Shown here piece by piece: positions 1-6,245 of a DNA stretch of 6,482 nt. The stretch is from Anaerolineae bacterium (lineage in GTDB: Bacteria; Chloroflexota; Anaerolineae; B4-G1; SLSP01). The position numbers were made by a program, and so were the translations under genes. The notes beneath the pieces are model-generated. The model was not told the origin of the DNA. It did no database searches and saw only the letters and a program-made list of their open reading frames with translations. Within the stretch, counting starts at the first letter, position 1, and each line of letters begins with the position of its first letter. The stretch spans positions 1 to 6,482 of the forward strand of contig JAFGNI010000252.1 of the NCBI GenBank assembly GCA_016927095.1. Direction: 5' to 3'.

Positions 1-2
1 AC

Positions 3-218
3 CGGAGTTACGATGCGTTGCCGGACGCCGGTCCGCCCGATGCGTCGGGGTGGCTCACGCTAGACCTCGCCTTCAGCAGCCTGGAATCTGCACGCTCGCG
101 GCTGTTGGCGCTGGGCGGGGCGGTCGAGGTGCTGGCGCCGGACGCGTTGCGGCTGAGCATGGCCGACTTCGGAGCGCGCATCGCGGCGGTGTACGAAGGG
201 CAACACAAGGCTGAATAG
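3..218 (+). CDS. WYL/YafY-type transcriptional regulator, C-terminal fragment (5' end outside window)
   Basis: The last 71 codons of a gene that begins before the window; the reading frame is open to the left edge. The visible end has the pattern of the C-terminal extension (WCX) of WYL-domain regulators of the YafY/DeoR-like class: a GWL-T-L-L-F strand, then a SLESARSRLLALGG helix and turn, then VEVLAPDALR, and finally a closing helix ending in AAVYEG. In this family an N-terminal HTH binds DNA and the WYL/WCX part senses a ligand, but neither the HTH nor the WYL core is in view, so ligand and targets cannot be inferred. A TTG at 18 is only an internal codon and not a convincing start, because the similarity continues upstream of it. 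A strong terminator follows 4 bases after the stop, so this is the last gene of its transcript. Family assignment is by recognised sequence pattern. Confidence 0.8.
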   Translation, partial: RSYDALPDAGPPDASGWLTLDLAFSSLESARSRLLALGGAVEVLAPDALRLSMADFGARIAAVYEGQHKAE

Positions 219-222
219 AAGG

Positions 223-259
223 ACCCAGATGCTGGGCCAACGCCCGCATCTGGGTTTTC
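223..259 (+). terminator. Rho-independent terminator after the WYL regulator
   Basis: A perfect 10-base inverted repeat (ACCCAGATGC at 223-232 with GCATCTGGGT at 246-255) encloses a second GGGC/GCCC stem (234-237 with 242-245) around a CAAC loop. The right arm runs straight into a short T tract (TTTTCT). Placed 4 bases after the WYL stop, it should end that transcript. Read on the other strand the hairpin is the same but the following tract (TCCTTCT) is poorer, so any termination of the convergent DUF2202 gene would be weaker. Confidence 0.88.
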
Positions 260-297
260 TAGTGACCTAAACAGTAGAGAGCGATTGGGTTTGTGCG

Positions 298-1011
298 CTA
301 CTGCTCAAGGCAGGTCCCGTCTGAGACACGGAGCGGACTTCCCAGACCACGGACACCTTGGCCGCGTCCACGCGGGGTGCCGACGTTGGTTCTACCGCGT
401 CCCAGTCCCGCACTGCTGGATGCCCCCGACATCTGCTGCGTGCCCTGCCCTTGGCCCGCTACATAGGTGCCATCTGCGAAGGCCTGGAAGGCGGGGAGAT
501 GATTGTTAAGCGAAGCATCTCGCAAGCGGGTCGCTACCTGAACCACGTCAGGGTTGTCGATGCCGTTCAGCAGGCGATCGTACAGCGCGGCGTTGTCGAT
601 CTCGGCTTGGGCGCCGGCTGCGGCAGCCTCTTCAGGCGAGGCGAAGGTCGGGACGTCAAAGGTCGGGATCTCCGGCAGCGCAATGCCGTACCGGGTGAAC
701 ACGCGCTCCAGGGCTGCGATGTGCTGTTGCTCAGCTCGCGCGATGGACGTGAACGGCGCGATGGCGCCGAAGTCGGCCATAATACTCTCATAGGTCGCCA
801 ATGCCTTGTGTTCGTCCAGCAAGAACTCCACTAGGACGGCCTGCTCATCACTGTCCAGTGGGTTATTTGCATCAAGGACGCCGCGTGCGACACCCATACC
901 CCGATTCTCTGGCGGTCCGCCCGCTGCCGCTACCATAGCGGGTGCCGTCAGGCCTACCGCAATCGCGATGACCAAACCGGCGAATCTCACAGAAAGCTTG
1001 TTCTTGCGCAT
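298..1011 (-). CDS. Exported DUF2202 ferritin-like protein with Gly/Arg-rich tail
   Basis: A 237-residue protein. Residues 1-30 form a signal peptide: basic MRKNK start, hydrophobic stretch about 9-28, probable cleavage near VAAA-GG, so it is likely secreted or surface-held. Residues about 50-182 match the DUF2202 ferritin-like four-helix domain. Carboxylate and histidine positions that fit its helices are E67 (DEHKALATY), E94 and H97 (AEQQH), E137 (AEIDNAALY) and H171 (NNHLPAF). In ferritin-like folds such residues can bind a di-metal centre, but the biochemical role of DUF2202 proteins is not established. After residue 182 comes a low-complexity tail of about 55 residues rich in Gly, Arg, Gln and Ser (GQGQG, GRGR, PRGRGQG), beyond the usual domain end. 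The ATG start is supported by GGAGG at 1018-1022 with a 6-base spacer. It is monocistronic as far as seen, convergent with the WYL gene and divergent from the aldo/keto reductase. Confidence 0.85.
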   Translation of the reverse strand: MRKNKLSVRFAGLVIAIAVGLTAPAMVAAAGGPPENRGMGVARGVLDANNPLDSDEQAVLVEFLLDEHKALATYESIMADFGAIAPFTSIARAEQQHIAALERVFTRYGIALPEIPTFDVPTFASPEEAAAAGAQAEIDNAALYDRLLNGIDNPDVVQVATRLRDASLNNHLPAFQAFADGTYVAGQGQGTQQMSGASSSAGLGRGRTNVGTPRGRGQGVRGLGSPLRVSDGTCLEQ

Positions 1012-1017
1012 TTCACT

Positions 1018-1022
1018 CCTCC
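1018..1022 (-). promoter_or_regulatory. Shine-Dalgarno for the DUF2202 gene
   Basis: On the minus strand GGAGG sits 6 bases before the ATG at 1011. This fixes the start so that the signal peptide is included. Confidence 0.8.
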
Positions 1023-1052
1023 ACTTGTTGGATGTTGTTGCCTAACTGTCCC

Positions 1053-1058
1053 TATGAT
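1053..1058 (+). promoter_or_regulatory. Candidate -10 element in the divergent DUF2202/aldo-keto reductase region
   Basis: TATGAT differs by one base from the sigma-70 -10 consensus. The best upstream partner, TTGGAT at 1028-1033, has a 19-base spacer, which is long, so the promoter call is weak. If used, it would give an aldo/keto reductase leader of about 115 bases. The complementary TATCAT could instead serve the DUF2202 gene on the other strand. Confidence 0.25.
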
Positions 1059-1122
1059 AGATGGGCTGTGTGAAGGAAGGATGAATGCTCTGTGTAGGTT
1101 GGATGAAGATCCACCGAGAGGC

Positions 1123-1133
1123 GTTTGTCAAAC
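1123..1133. repeat. Short palindrome upstream of the aldo/keto reductase (possible operator)
   Basis: GTTTG-T-CAAAC is a perfect 5-base inverted repeat around one base, lying 49 bases before the reductase ATG within the divergent intergenic region. Its position suits a regulator site, but one short palindrome can arise by chance and no matching second copy was noticed. Confidence 0.25.
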
Positions 1134-1181
1134 AGCATAGATCAACCACAATGGGGAACACGTTGCTAATGAAAGGGATAT

Positions 1182-2096
1182 ATGGTGAAAGCACTAACGA
1201 AGCGCAGCATACCACGAATGGACGGTACCGCGGTCACTTTCATCGGTTTTGGGGCACTGGAGATCGGGCGCAACTGGGGATTAGGCGATGAGGTGGAGAC
1301 GCAGCGCCCGGAGGCGGCACAGGCCGGCGCAGTCCTCAACGCCGTCCTCGACCTCGGCATCAACCTCATCGATACGGCGCGGGCTTATCACCGCAGCGAG
1401 GAGCGGATCGGGCGCTTCATCGCCGGTCGGCGTGAAGAATACGTGTTGGCCAGCAAGTGCGGCGAGCACAGCGATGAACCGCAAACCTACTATGACTTCT
1501 CCTACGATGCTATCGCGGCCTCGATCGACAAGAGCTTGCAGCTGCTACAGACCGAAGCGATCGACCTGATGCAGATCCACTTCGGTCCGGATCCTGAGGG
1601 TGTCCTGGACCGTGGTGAGACGGTGGCGGCGATGAAGGATGCGCAACGGGCAGGCAAGGTGCGCTTTCTGGGGGCATCGATCGACGGTCGGCTGGCGACA
1701 CGCTGCATTGAGAGCGGCGACTTCGACGTGATGCAGTTGGGCTACAGCCTCATCGCCCAGGGCAACGCCGGTAATATCAAGCTGGCCCAAGAGAAGGGAA
1801 TGGGCGTGCTGATCCGTTCCGGTCTGGCGGCAGGCGCGCTCACCTCCAGAGTGATTCCTCACCTGGGGGGCGAGACGCGCTTCCCCAAGGAGAAGGTCAC
1901 GCAGCTCCTCGACCTAGTTGGTGGCGACGGCAATGCCTTGACCGCATTGGCGCTCACCTTCCTTTACCAGAACGACGGCATCAGCTCGGTCCTCGTGGGC
2001 ACCAAGCGTATCGAGCACCTGCGCGCCAATCTCGATCTGTTGGAGCGCGAGATCGATCCTGACGTGATGGCTCGGGCCATCGAGATCGGCCGGTAG
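1182..2096 (+). CDS. Aldo/keto reductase
   Basis: A complete 304-residue cytoplasmic oxidoreductase of the aldo/keto reductase superfamily, which uses NAD(P)H to reduce carbonyls (or the reverse) in a (beta/alpha)8 barrel. The catalytic tetrad is intact and well spaced: D64 and Y69 in LIDTARAY, K92 in LASKCGEH, and H133 in LMQIHFGPD. The cofactor-binding end is also present: a GVLIRSGLAAGAL strand-loop at 209-220 and the VGTKRIEHLRANL segment at 272-284 that normally contacts the NADP phosphate. Length is typical. The ATG at 1182 has an AAGGGA stretch about 5 bases upstream; a second Met at residue 13 is a weaker alternative because family similarity begins near residue 15. The Eis-type remnant starts 12 bases downstream and probably shares the transcript. 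The substrate cannot be told from the sequence. Confidence 0.93.
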   Translation: MVKALTKRSIPRMDGTAVTFIGFGALEIGRNWGLGDEVETQRPEAAQAGAVLNAVLDLGINLIDTARAYHRSEERIGRFIAGRREEYVLASKCGEHSDEPQTYYDFSYDAIAASIDKSLQLLQTEAIDLMQIHFGPDPEGVLDRGETVAAMKDAQRAGKVRFLGASIDGRLATRCIESGDFDVMQLGYSLIAQGNAGNIKLAQEKGMGVLIRSGLAAGALTSRVIPHLGGETRFPKEKVTQLLDLVGGDGNALTALALTFLYQNDGISSVLVGTKRIEHLRANLDLLEREIDPDVMARAIEIGR

Positions 2097-2103
2097 GAGG
2101 AAG
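2096..2103 (+). promoter_or_regulatory. Shine-Dalgarno overlapping the reductase stop, for the Eis-type remnant
   Basis: GGAGGAAG begins on the last base of the reductase TAG. Its GGAGG core lies 8 bases before the GTG at 2109. This supports that GTG start and tight operon coupling of the two genes, even though the downstream gene is damaged. Confidence 0.75.
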
Positions 2104-2108
2104 ACAGC

Positions 2109-2432
2109 GTGACCCAGTTCGAGATCCGGCAGGTCTCCGGTGAGGAGATGCTCGCTGCAGCATATCCCCTGACGATGTACGCCTTTGGGTCATCGCCGCC
2201 GCTCCGAGATCAGGAGGAATGGAACAGCATCGTCCGTGTCCGCGAAGGCGTGACCTGCTTCGCGGCATTCGACGGCGAGGAGAGCGTCGCCTGTGCTGAG
2301 AGCACTGCAATGACCCAGAATGTGCGCGGCGCCCTGCTTGGGATGGGTGGGATCTGGGGTGTTGCCACACATCCAGCGGCGAGCTTGCACTTCCGCCCGC
2401 CGAACACCCTGAGACCTGGTGGGCCGATATGA
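2109..2432 (+). pseudogene. Eis-type GNAT N-acetyltransferase, N-terminal remnant
   Basis: This 107-codon frame starts at GTG with a good Shine-Dalgarno. Up to about residue 90 it matches the N-terminal part of Eis-like acetyltransferases (a family that acetylates amines such as aminoglycosides and proteins): a YPLTMYAFG helix, then VTCFAAFDGEESVACAE strands, then VRGALLGMGGIWGVATHP. The last motif normally leads into the acetyl-CoA pyrophosphate loop (R/Q-x-x-G-x-G/A). Here the match stops dead after HPA and is followed by 16 unrelated residues (SLHFRPP...) and a TGA. The next recognisable piece, the C-terminal Eis domain, continues in another frame. About 170-190 residues of a roughly 400-residue protein are therefore absent, including the acetyl-CoA loop and the second GNAT domain. 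An active acetyltransferase is very unlikely. The junction lies near 2374-2384. Confidence 0.8.
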
Positions 2433-2788
2433 AGCCCCGTATTGCGACAACGCACGTTGCGCCGATGGGCCGTGTGGTCGACGTATCAGGGCTGACCGGC
2501 CTGGAAGTGGGCTCAGGCAAATTCACGGTTAGGATCATTGATCTCCTATGTCCCTGGAATGAAGACATCTGGCTTTTCGATGGCAATGCGGGCGCTCTGA
2601 GGGTGCAGCCTTCCGGCGAAGAAGCCGATGCGGAGCTGATGATGCAGGCGATTAGTGCGCTTGTCTACGGTACGCACGACCCTCGCGACTTCGCCTTCCG
2701 AGGGTGGGGGACAGTGCCATCACAGATCCTGGAGGTGATGGGACGTATGTTTCCCCGGCGCCTCCCGCACATGTATAGCCAGTTCTAG
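2429..2788 (+). pseudogene. Eis-type acetyltransferase, C-terminal SCP2-like domain remnant
   Basis: This frame (119 codons from ATG) carries the C-terminal part of an Eis-type protein. In-frame codons before the ATG, back to about 2381, also look like Eis sequence (GELALPPAEHPETWWAD). Recognisable features are the APMGRVVDV entry to the sterol-carrier-protein-like domain, the FTVRIIDLLCPWN strand-turn, alternating strands to about residue 75, and a closing PRRLPHMYSQF. In Mycobacterium tuberculosis Eis the carboxylate of the C-terminal Phe acts as catalytic base; this remnant also ends in Phe. The ATG at 2429 overlaps the TGA of the upstream fragment as ATGA, with a GGTGGG stretch just before it, so reinitiation could yield a stand-alone domain. 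I favour decay by internal deletion over a functional split gene, because the catalytic core is missing from both pieces. Confidence 0.75.
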
Positions 2789-2846
2789 CGGTGCCGCCGG
2801 TAAGGCGCATGGCTTGACATCAATCTGGCAACCCGGCGACGGTGGT

Positions 2847-2896
2847 GGGGGTCGGGTGTGTCAGGGCCCCCGGTCCCCCGCGAACAGAGTGGGGGA
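2847..2896. other. Two GC-rich stem-loops in the 110-base convergent gap
   Basis: Between the Eis remnant (ends 2788) and the regulator (stop at 2899, minus strand) there are two potential stems: GGGGG at 2847-2851 with CCCCC at 2867-2871, and TCCCCC at 2874-2879 with GGGGGA at 2891-2896. The second lies 2 bases past the regulator stop. No T tract follows on either strand, so these are not classical intrinsic terminators. They may slow polymerase or protect 3' ends. Confidence 0.35.
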
Positions 2897-2898
2897 TC

Positions 2899-5847
2899 TC
2901 AGCCGTCAACCCTGCCCGGGAGCAGCGCCAAGGCTGTTGCTACCTCTGCCACCAACCCTTCGTCATGGAGCTCGCCCGCTACGGCCTGAGCCTTTGTCAG
3001 CTGATCCCGGGCATCCTGGTGGGCGCCAAGATCGATCAAGGTCTGCGCCAGCTTCACCAGCGTTCCGCCTGTAGCTCGCCGCTGGCCGATCTCCTCCAGG
3101 ATACCCAGGCTCTCCTGGAAAGCCGTTTGGGCCTCGGCGTGGCGGGCTTCCAGCCGAGCGATATCGCCGAGGTGCTGAAGGCAGGTTGCGGTGCCCCACC
3201 GGTGGCCAATGCGACGACAGAGCACGGCGGCTGCGTCCAGCGTTGCCCGGGCTGCGGTCGTGTCGCCCTGCGCGATCTGCAGCTTGCCTAAGTTGATGCC
3301 CGCGATGGCCTGCCCCATCTCGTGACCGACCTCCTGGAAGGTGCTGAGGCTACGCTGCAGATGTGTGTGCGCTTGGGGCGCTTGGCCCAGCGCAGCGCAG
3401 ACCAACCCCAACCCGTTCAGGCAGAATCCCCCCGCCGAGCGATTCCCGATTCGCTGATAGCCCGCGAGGCTGCGCTCGTAGAGCGTCTTGGCAACCGAGG
3501 TCTCACCCACGAAGCGTGCAATCTCCGCCAGGAAGAAACGGTTGTAGGCGATTTCCTGCTGATCGCCGTGACGCTCGAACAGAGCGAGGCATTGCTCCAG
3601 GTCTGTGCGGGCCTCAGCTATCCGGCCCAGATAGATCGCGAAGGTCGCGCGGCTGGTGATCAGCTTGCAGCGCAGGCGCGGCTGCTCACCGTCTGGCTCC
3701 ATCCAATCTAAGTCCTCCAGCGCGCGGTGAAAGAGAGCCTCTCCCTGTTTGAAGGATGCCGTCAGATGGAAGCAGTCGGCAAAGCCTATACGCATAGCCT
3801 CAATGGCCCTGAGGTCGCGGCGGGCGATGGCCCATTGCCAGGCGGCCAGAATATCGTCCACATCCTCCTGGATGACGTCTAGGACGCCAGTCTGCGTGCT
3901 CTCTCGCAGGGATATCTCGTACCGGCTGAGTACTGCGACGTAGGCTTGGCAATGGCGGCTGCGGGCCGCCTCCGTCTTCCCTGGAGCGCGCCCCAGCTGT
4001 TCATGCCCATACTGCCGCAGCAGTTCGTGGAGCTGAAACCGCCCGGAGGGCAGCCTCTGCAACAGCGACTTGTCCACCAATGCTGACAAGATGCGCATCG
4101 GAGCGCCGGTGACATAGCCGGCCTCCTGCGCACGGAAGCTGCTTCGGAACACCGACAGCCGCGCAAAGGTTGTTTGTTCTGCTTTCGACAACAAGCGCCA
4201 AGACTGGTCGAAGACCGCTCGGATGCTGCGCTGTCGCGCCGGGCGATCGCGCGTGTCACCGGTCAGGAAGTCTAGCTGGCGCGCGATCTCGTCCGCGATC
4301 TGCGCCAGCGAGAGCACGCGCACCCATCCTGCGGCTAACTCCAGTGCCAACGGCAGCCCCTCCACCAGCCGGCAGATCTCGACGAGGTGCCGGGTTTCGG
4401 CGTCCGAGACCTGAAATCCCAGGTGAACGCGTTGCGCGGTCTGGACGAAGAGCTTGGCTGCGTCAAGTTCGCGGACATCGCGCATCGGATTGCGTCTGGT
4501 CATCTCATTGTCCGCCCCATCCCCATCGCCGGGACCGTAGGCAAGCCCAGCTAGGGGATAGACCCATTCCCCGCGTAGGTTGAGTCGCTCGCGCGATGTG
4601 ACGAGGAACTTCACCCGGCCCGCTGCCTGTAGTAGGTCGGTCAGCAGCGGCGCGCCCTCGAGTGCGCGCTCGAAGCCGTCCAGCACCACCAGCATCTCCT
4701 TGTCACGCAGGTAAGCTGCCAGCGCGCGAACCGGGTCTCTGGCGCCTGTCACGGTTAAGTCCAGCGATTGAGCGAGCGCTGTGGCGACGTGGTCTGCAAC
4801 CTCGCCGGCGCCCTTCTCTACGTCAGGGCCGTTTGTGTTGAGAGAGCTGAGGTCGACGTAGTGGACGCCCTGGCCAAAGCTAGCGAGCTGCTGGGCTGCG
4901 GCGGTCCGTGCCAGACGGGTCTTTCCCGTGCCGCCAAGGCCGGTCACCGTCAGCATCCTGCAGTCCGTCCGGGAGAGCAGCTGCGATATCTCCGCCAACT
5001 CTCGCGCCCGTCCGATGAAGGGCGTTGTCGCAGCGGGCAGGTTGGAAGCCGGGATGCGGAATGCGCCCGCCCGGATGCGTTCGTAGAGGTCCTGCGTCTC
5101 CTGGGATGGTTCTACCCCCACTTCTTCAGCGAGGCGTTGTTTGCAGACCTCAAACTGCGCCAGGGCCTCTGCCCGCCGGCCCGCTCGCGCCAGCAGCCGC
5201 ATGAGCCAAGCATGCCCATCTTCCAGCCAAGGTTCCAAGGCCAACAGCCGGTGGGCGTAGTCGATGGCGCTCTCAACTTCGTCGTGCTCGGCACAAACTG
5301 TTATCAGGTGTCGAAAGGTGCGCACGGCCTCCAGCCGCAGCCGCTCTCGCTCCGTAAGGGCCCATTCTTCAAAGGGCGCTGCACCGTCCACCAAGAAGCC
5401 AGCGAGGAAGTCGCCTGTGTACAGCTCGGCGACCTGACGGGCGTGCGCCAGGTAACGGCTCAGCTCTTCTGGCGCGGGCTCGTGATTGAGTTCGGCCACA
5501 GCGCCCTCAAAGGCCTCGATGTCCGACCAATACGCGCTGTCCCGGTCGAAGCAGACGGTCTCACGGTCAGAGCGGATGGGTTGGGGTGTCTCAGGAGCGG
5601 CAAGCTGCTGTCGCAGGTTCCAAAGCGCGCGCCGCAGGTTGCGGCGCGCGTTTGTCTCCAGGAGCTCCCCCCACAGCAGCCCCATCAGTGTGTGTCGCGC
5701 GATGGGACCGGGGTTGGTAGTCAGGTAAACCAGCAGGGCACGGGTCTTGGCCGTCTCCAGGTGTACGGGCCCATCAAGGAGAGTGATCTCGCACCCACCG
5801 AGAAAGCGCAAGCGGAGTCCAGGTTTGGATGGGAATGCCTCGGCCAA
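2899..5847 (-). CDS. AfsR/SARP-type regulator: winged helix, BTAD, NB-ARC ATPase and TPR array
   Basis: A 982-residue cytoplasmic STAND-class transcriptional regulator. Domain order: OmpR/SARP-like winged helix (about 11-85, LRLRFLGGCEI to LWNLRQQL); BTAD helical domain (about 105-260, including YTGDFLAGF and EEVGVEPS); NB-ARC ATPase (about 275-530) with Walker A GLGGTGKT (303-310), Walker B LVVLD (386-390), LVTSRERL (415-422) and GLPLALELAA (497-506); an MHD-like LHELLRQYG (606-614); then TPRs (about 690-970). In this family, nucleotide binding, usually triggered by a signal sensed through the TPR part, switches DNA binding by the N-terminal domain. All nucleotide-binding motifs look intact. 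There is no C-terminal LuxR helix-turn-helix. The start is TTG at 5847, the only start codon in this frame after an upstream stop, with AAGGAG 8 bases before it. It is divergent from the small-protein operon, a likely but unproven target. Confidence 0.93.
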   Translation of the reverse strand: MAEAFPSKPGLRLRFLGGCEITLLDGPVHLETAKTRALLVYLTTNPGPIARHTLMGLLWGELLETNARRNLRRALWNLRQQLAAPETPQPIRSDRETVCFDRDSAYWSDIEAFEGAVAELNHEPAPEELSRYLAHARQVAELYTGDFLAGFLVDGAAPFEEWALTERERLRLEAVRTFRHLITVCAEHDEVESAIDYAHRLLALEPWLEDGHAWLMRLLARAGRRAEALAQFEVCKQRLAEEVGVEPSQETQDLYERIRAGAFRIPASNLPAATTPFIGRARELAEISQLLSRTDCRMLTVTGLGGTGKTRLARTAAAQQLASFGQGVHYVDLSSLNTNGPDVEKGAGEVADHVATALAQSLDLTVTGARDPVRALAAYLRDKEMLVVLDGFERALEGAPLLTDLLQAAGRVKFLVTSRERLNLRGEWVYPLAGLAYGPGDGDGADNEMTRRNPMRDVRELDAAKLFVQTAQRVHLGFQVSDAETRHLVEICRLVEGLPLALELAAGWVRVLSLAQIADEIARQLDFLTGDTRDRPARQRSIRAVFDQSWRLLSKAEQTTFARLSVFRSSFRAQEAGYVTGAPMRILSALVDKSLLQRLPSGRFQLHELLRQYGHEQLGRAPGKTEAARSRHCQAYVAVLSRYEISLRESTQTGVLDVIQEDVDDILAAWQWAIARRDLRAIEAMRIGFADCFHLTASFKQGEALFHRALEDLDWMEPDGEQPRLRCKLITSRATFAIYLGRIAEARTDLEQCLALFERHGDQQEIAYNRFFLAEIARFVGETSVAKTLYERSLAGYQRIGNRSAGGFCLNGLGLVCAALGQAPQAHTHLQRSLSTFQEVGHEMGQAIAGINLGKLQIAQGDTTAARATLDAAAVLCRRIGHRWGTATCLQHLGDIARLEARHAEAQTAFQESLGILEEIGQRRATGGTLVKLAQTLIDLGAHQDARDQLTKAQAVAGELHDEGLVAEVATALALLPGRVDG

Positions 5848-5855
5848 GGTCCCTG

Positions 5856-5861
5856 CTCCTT
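5856..5861 (-). promoter_or_regulatory. Shine-Dalgarno that decides the TTG start of the SARP-type regulator
   Basis: On the minus strand AAGGAG lies 8 bases before the TTG at 5847. No ATG or GTG exists in this frame between the TTG and the upstream in-frame TGA. This makes TTG the convincing start, and the winged-helix domain begins about 10 residues later. Confidence 0.75.
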
Positions 5862-5911
5862 GTCGCGCAAAAGGGCTTTCAACGCTTCTTCAACGGACGC
5901 CGGGTAAACTG

Positions 5912-5920
5912 ATCATAGCA
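5912..5920 (-). promoter_or_regulatory. Candidate extended -10 promoter for the SARP-type regulator
   Basis: On the minus strand TGCTATGAT fits the extended -10 pattern TG-N-TATAAT with one mismatch in the hexamer. No good -35 hexamer is found at 17 bases (CTCGCG), which is tolerable for extended -10 promoters. The start of transcription would fall near 5905, giving a leader of about 58 bases. Confidence 0.4.
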
Positions 5921-5998
5921 CATTCCCTGGCCAACGCGAGATGCGTGGTCTATCAGGGCGGTCTATGTGCGTTTGACGCTGGATGTGGAGAACCCTCG

Positions 5999-6226
5999 AT
6001 GAATGGCAAAGCAGATCAGCTGGCGTACCACGTCTACGTGCTGCGATCTTGGCGGGAGGGCGATGCGCCTGCCGGGACGCCGGGGGTGTGGCGCTACAGC
6101 TTGGAGGATCCGGTCACGCGTCAGCGGCGGGGCTTTGCGGACCTCGCGTCGTTGACGCGGTATCTGTTGGCTGAGGCCGAGATGGGTGCCTGTCCGCACA
6201 TCGATCAGGTGGATGACCAGGCGTAG
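5999..6226 (+). CDS. Small 75-residue protein of unknown function
   Basis: ATG at 5999 is preceded by GGAG with an 8-base spacer. The reading frame is open much further upstream, but that part lies opposite the regulator's coding strand and looks like shadow sequence. The protein is acidic, with no signal peptide, membrane segment or cysteine cluster (one Cys). Its core reads like a short beta-strand pair and helix: YHVYVLRSWRE, then GVWRYSLEDPVTRQRRGF, then ADLASLTRYLLAE. I recognise no named domain, though this W-R-x-S-L-E plus GFADL layout is reminiscent of small uncharacterised proteins in Chloroflexota (recollection, not tested). It is divergent from the SARP-type regulator (151 bases between starts) and 19 bases upstream of the next gene, so it is probably the first gene of a co-regulated operon. 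Confidence 0.75.
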   Translation: MNGKADQLAYHVYVLRSWREGDAPAGTPGVWRYSLEDPVTRQRRGFADLASLTRYLLAEAEMGACPHIDQVDDQA

Positions 6227-6245
6227 GGCGAAGGGGGCTAACGAG

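Noticed and set aside
358..834. Plus-strand open frame of 158 codons within the ferritin-like gene
   Set aside because: It is antisense to a gene with signal peptide, Shine-Dalgarno and domain pattern, and has no recognisable features itself.
1085..1291. Possible leader peptide or small gene upstream of the reductase
   Set aside because: No convincing Shine-Dalgarno, and its second half is an out-of-frame reading of the reductase gene.
1981..2586. Minus-strand open frame of 201 codons across the reductase end and Eis remnant
   Set aside because: It spans two unrelated plus-strand genes in antisense, is rich in Arg/Ser, and has no domain pattern; a shadow frame.
2899..5847. STAND/TPR protein as an antiphage (Avs-like) defence gene
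   Set aside because: The N-terminus is a SARP winged helix plus BTAD rather than a nuclease or other effector, and no defence partner is nearby; a transcription regulator fits better.
4768..5907. A long plus-strand open frame of 379 codons
   Set aside because: It lies wholly opposite the regulator's coding strand, has no domain-like sequence and is a shadow of the high-GC codon pattern; the minus-strand frame shows clear BTAD and ATPase motifs.
5747..5998. N-terminal extension of the small protein's frame to 5747
   Set aside because: This stretch overlaps the start of the regulator in antisense and reads as low-quality Arg/Ser-rich sequence; ATG 5999 has its own Shine-Dalgarno and begins the ordered part.
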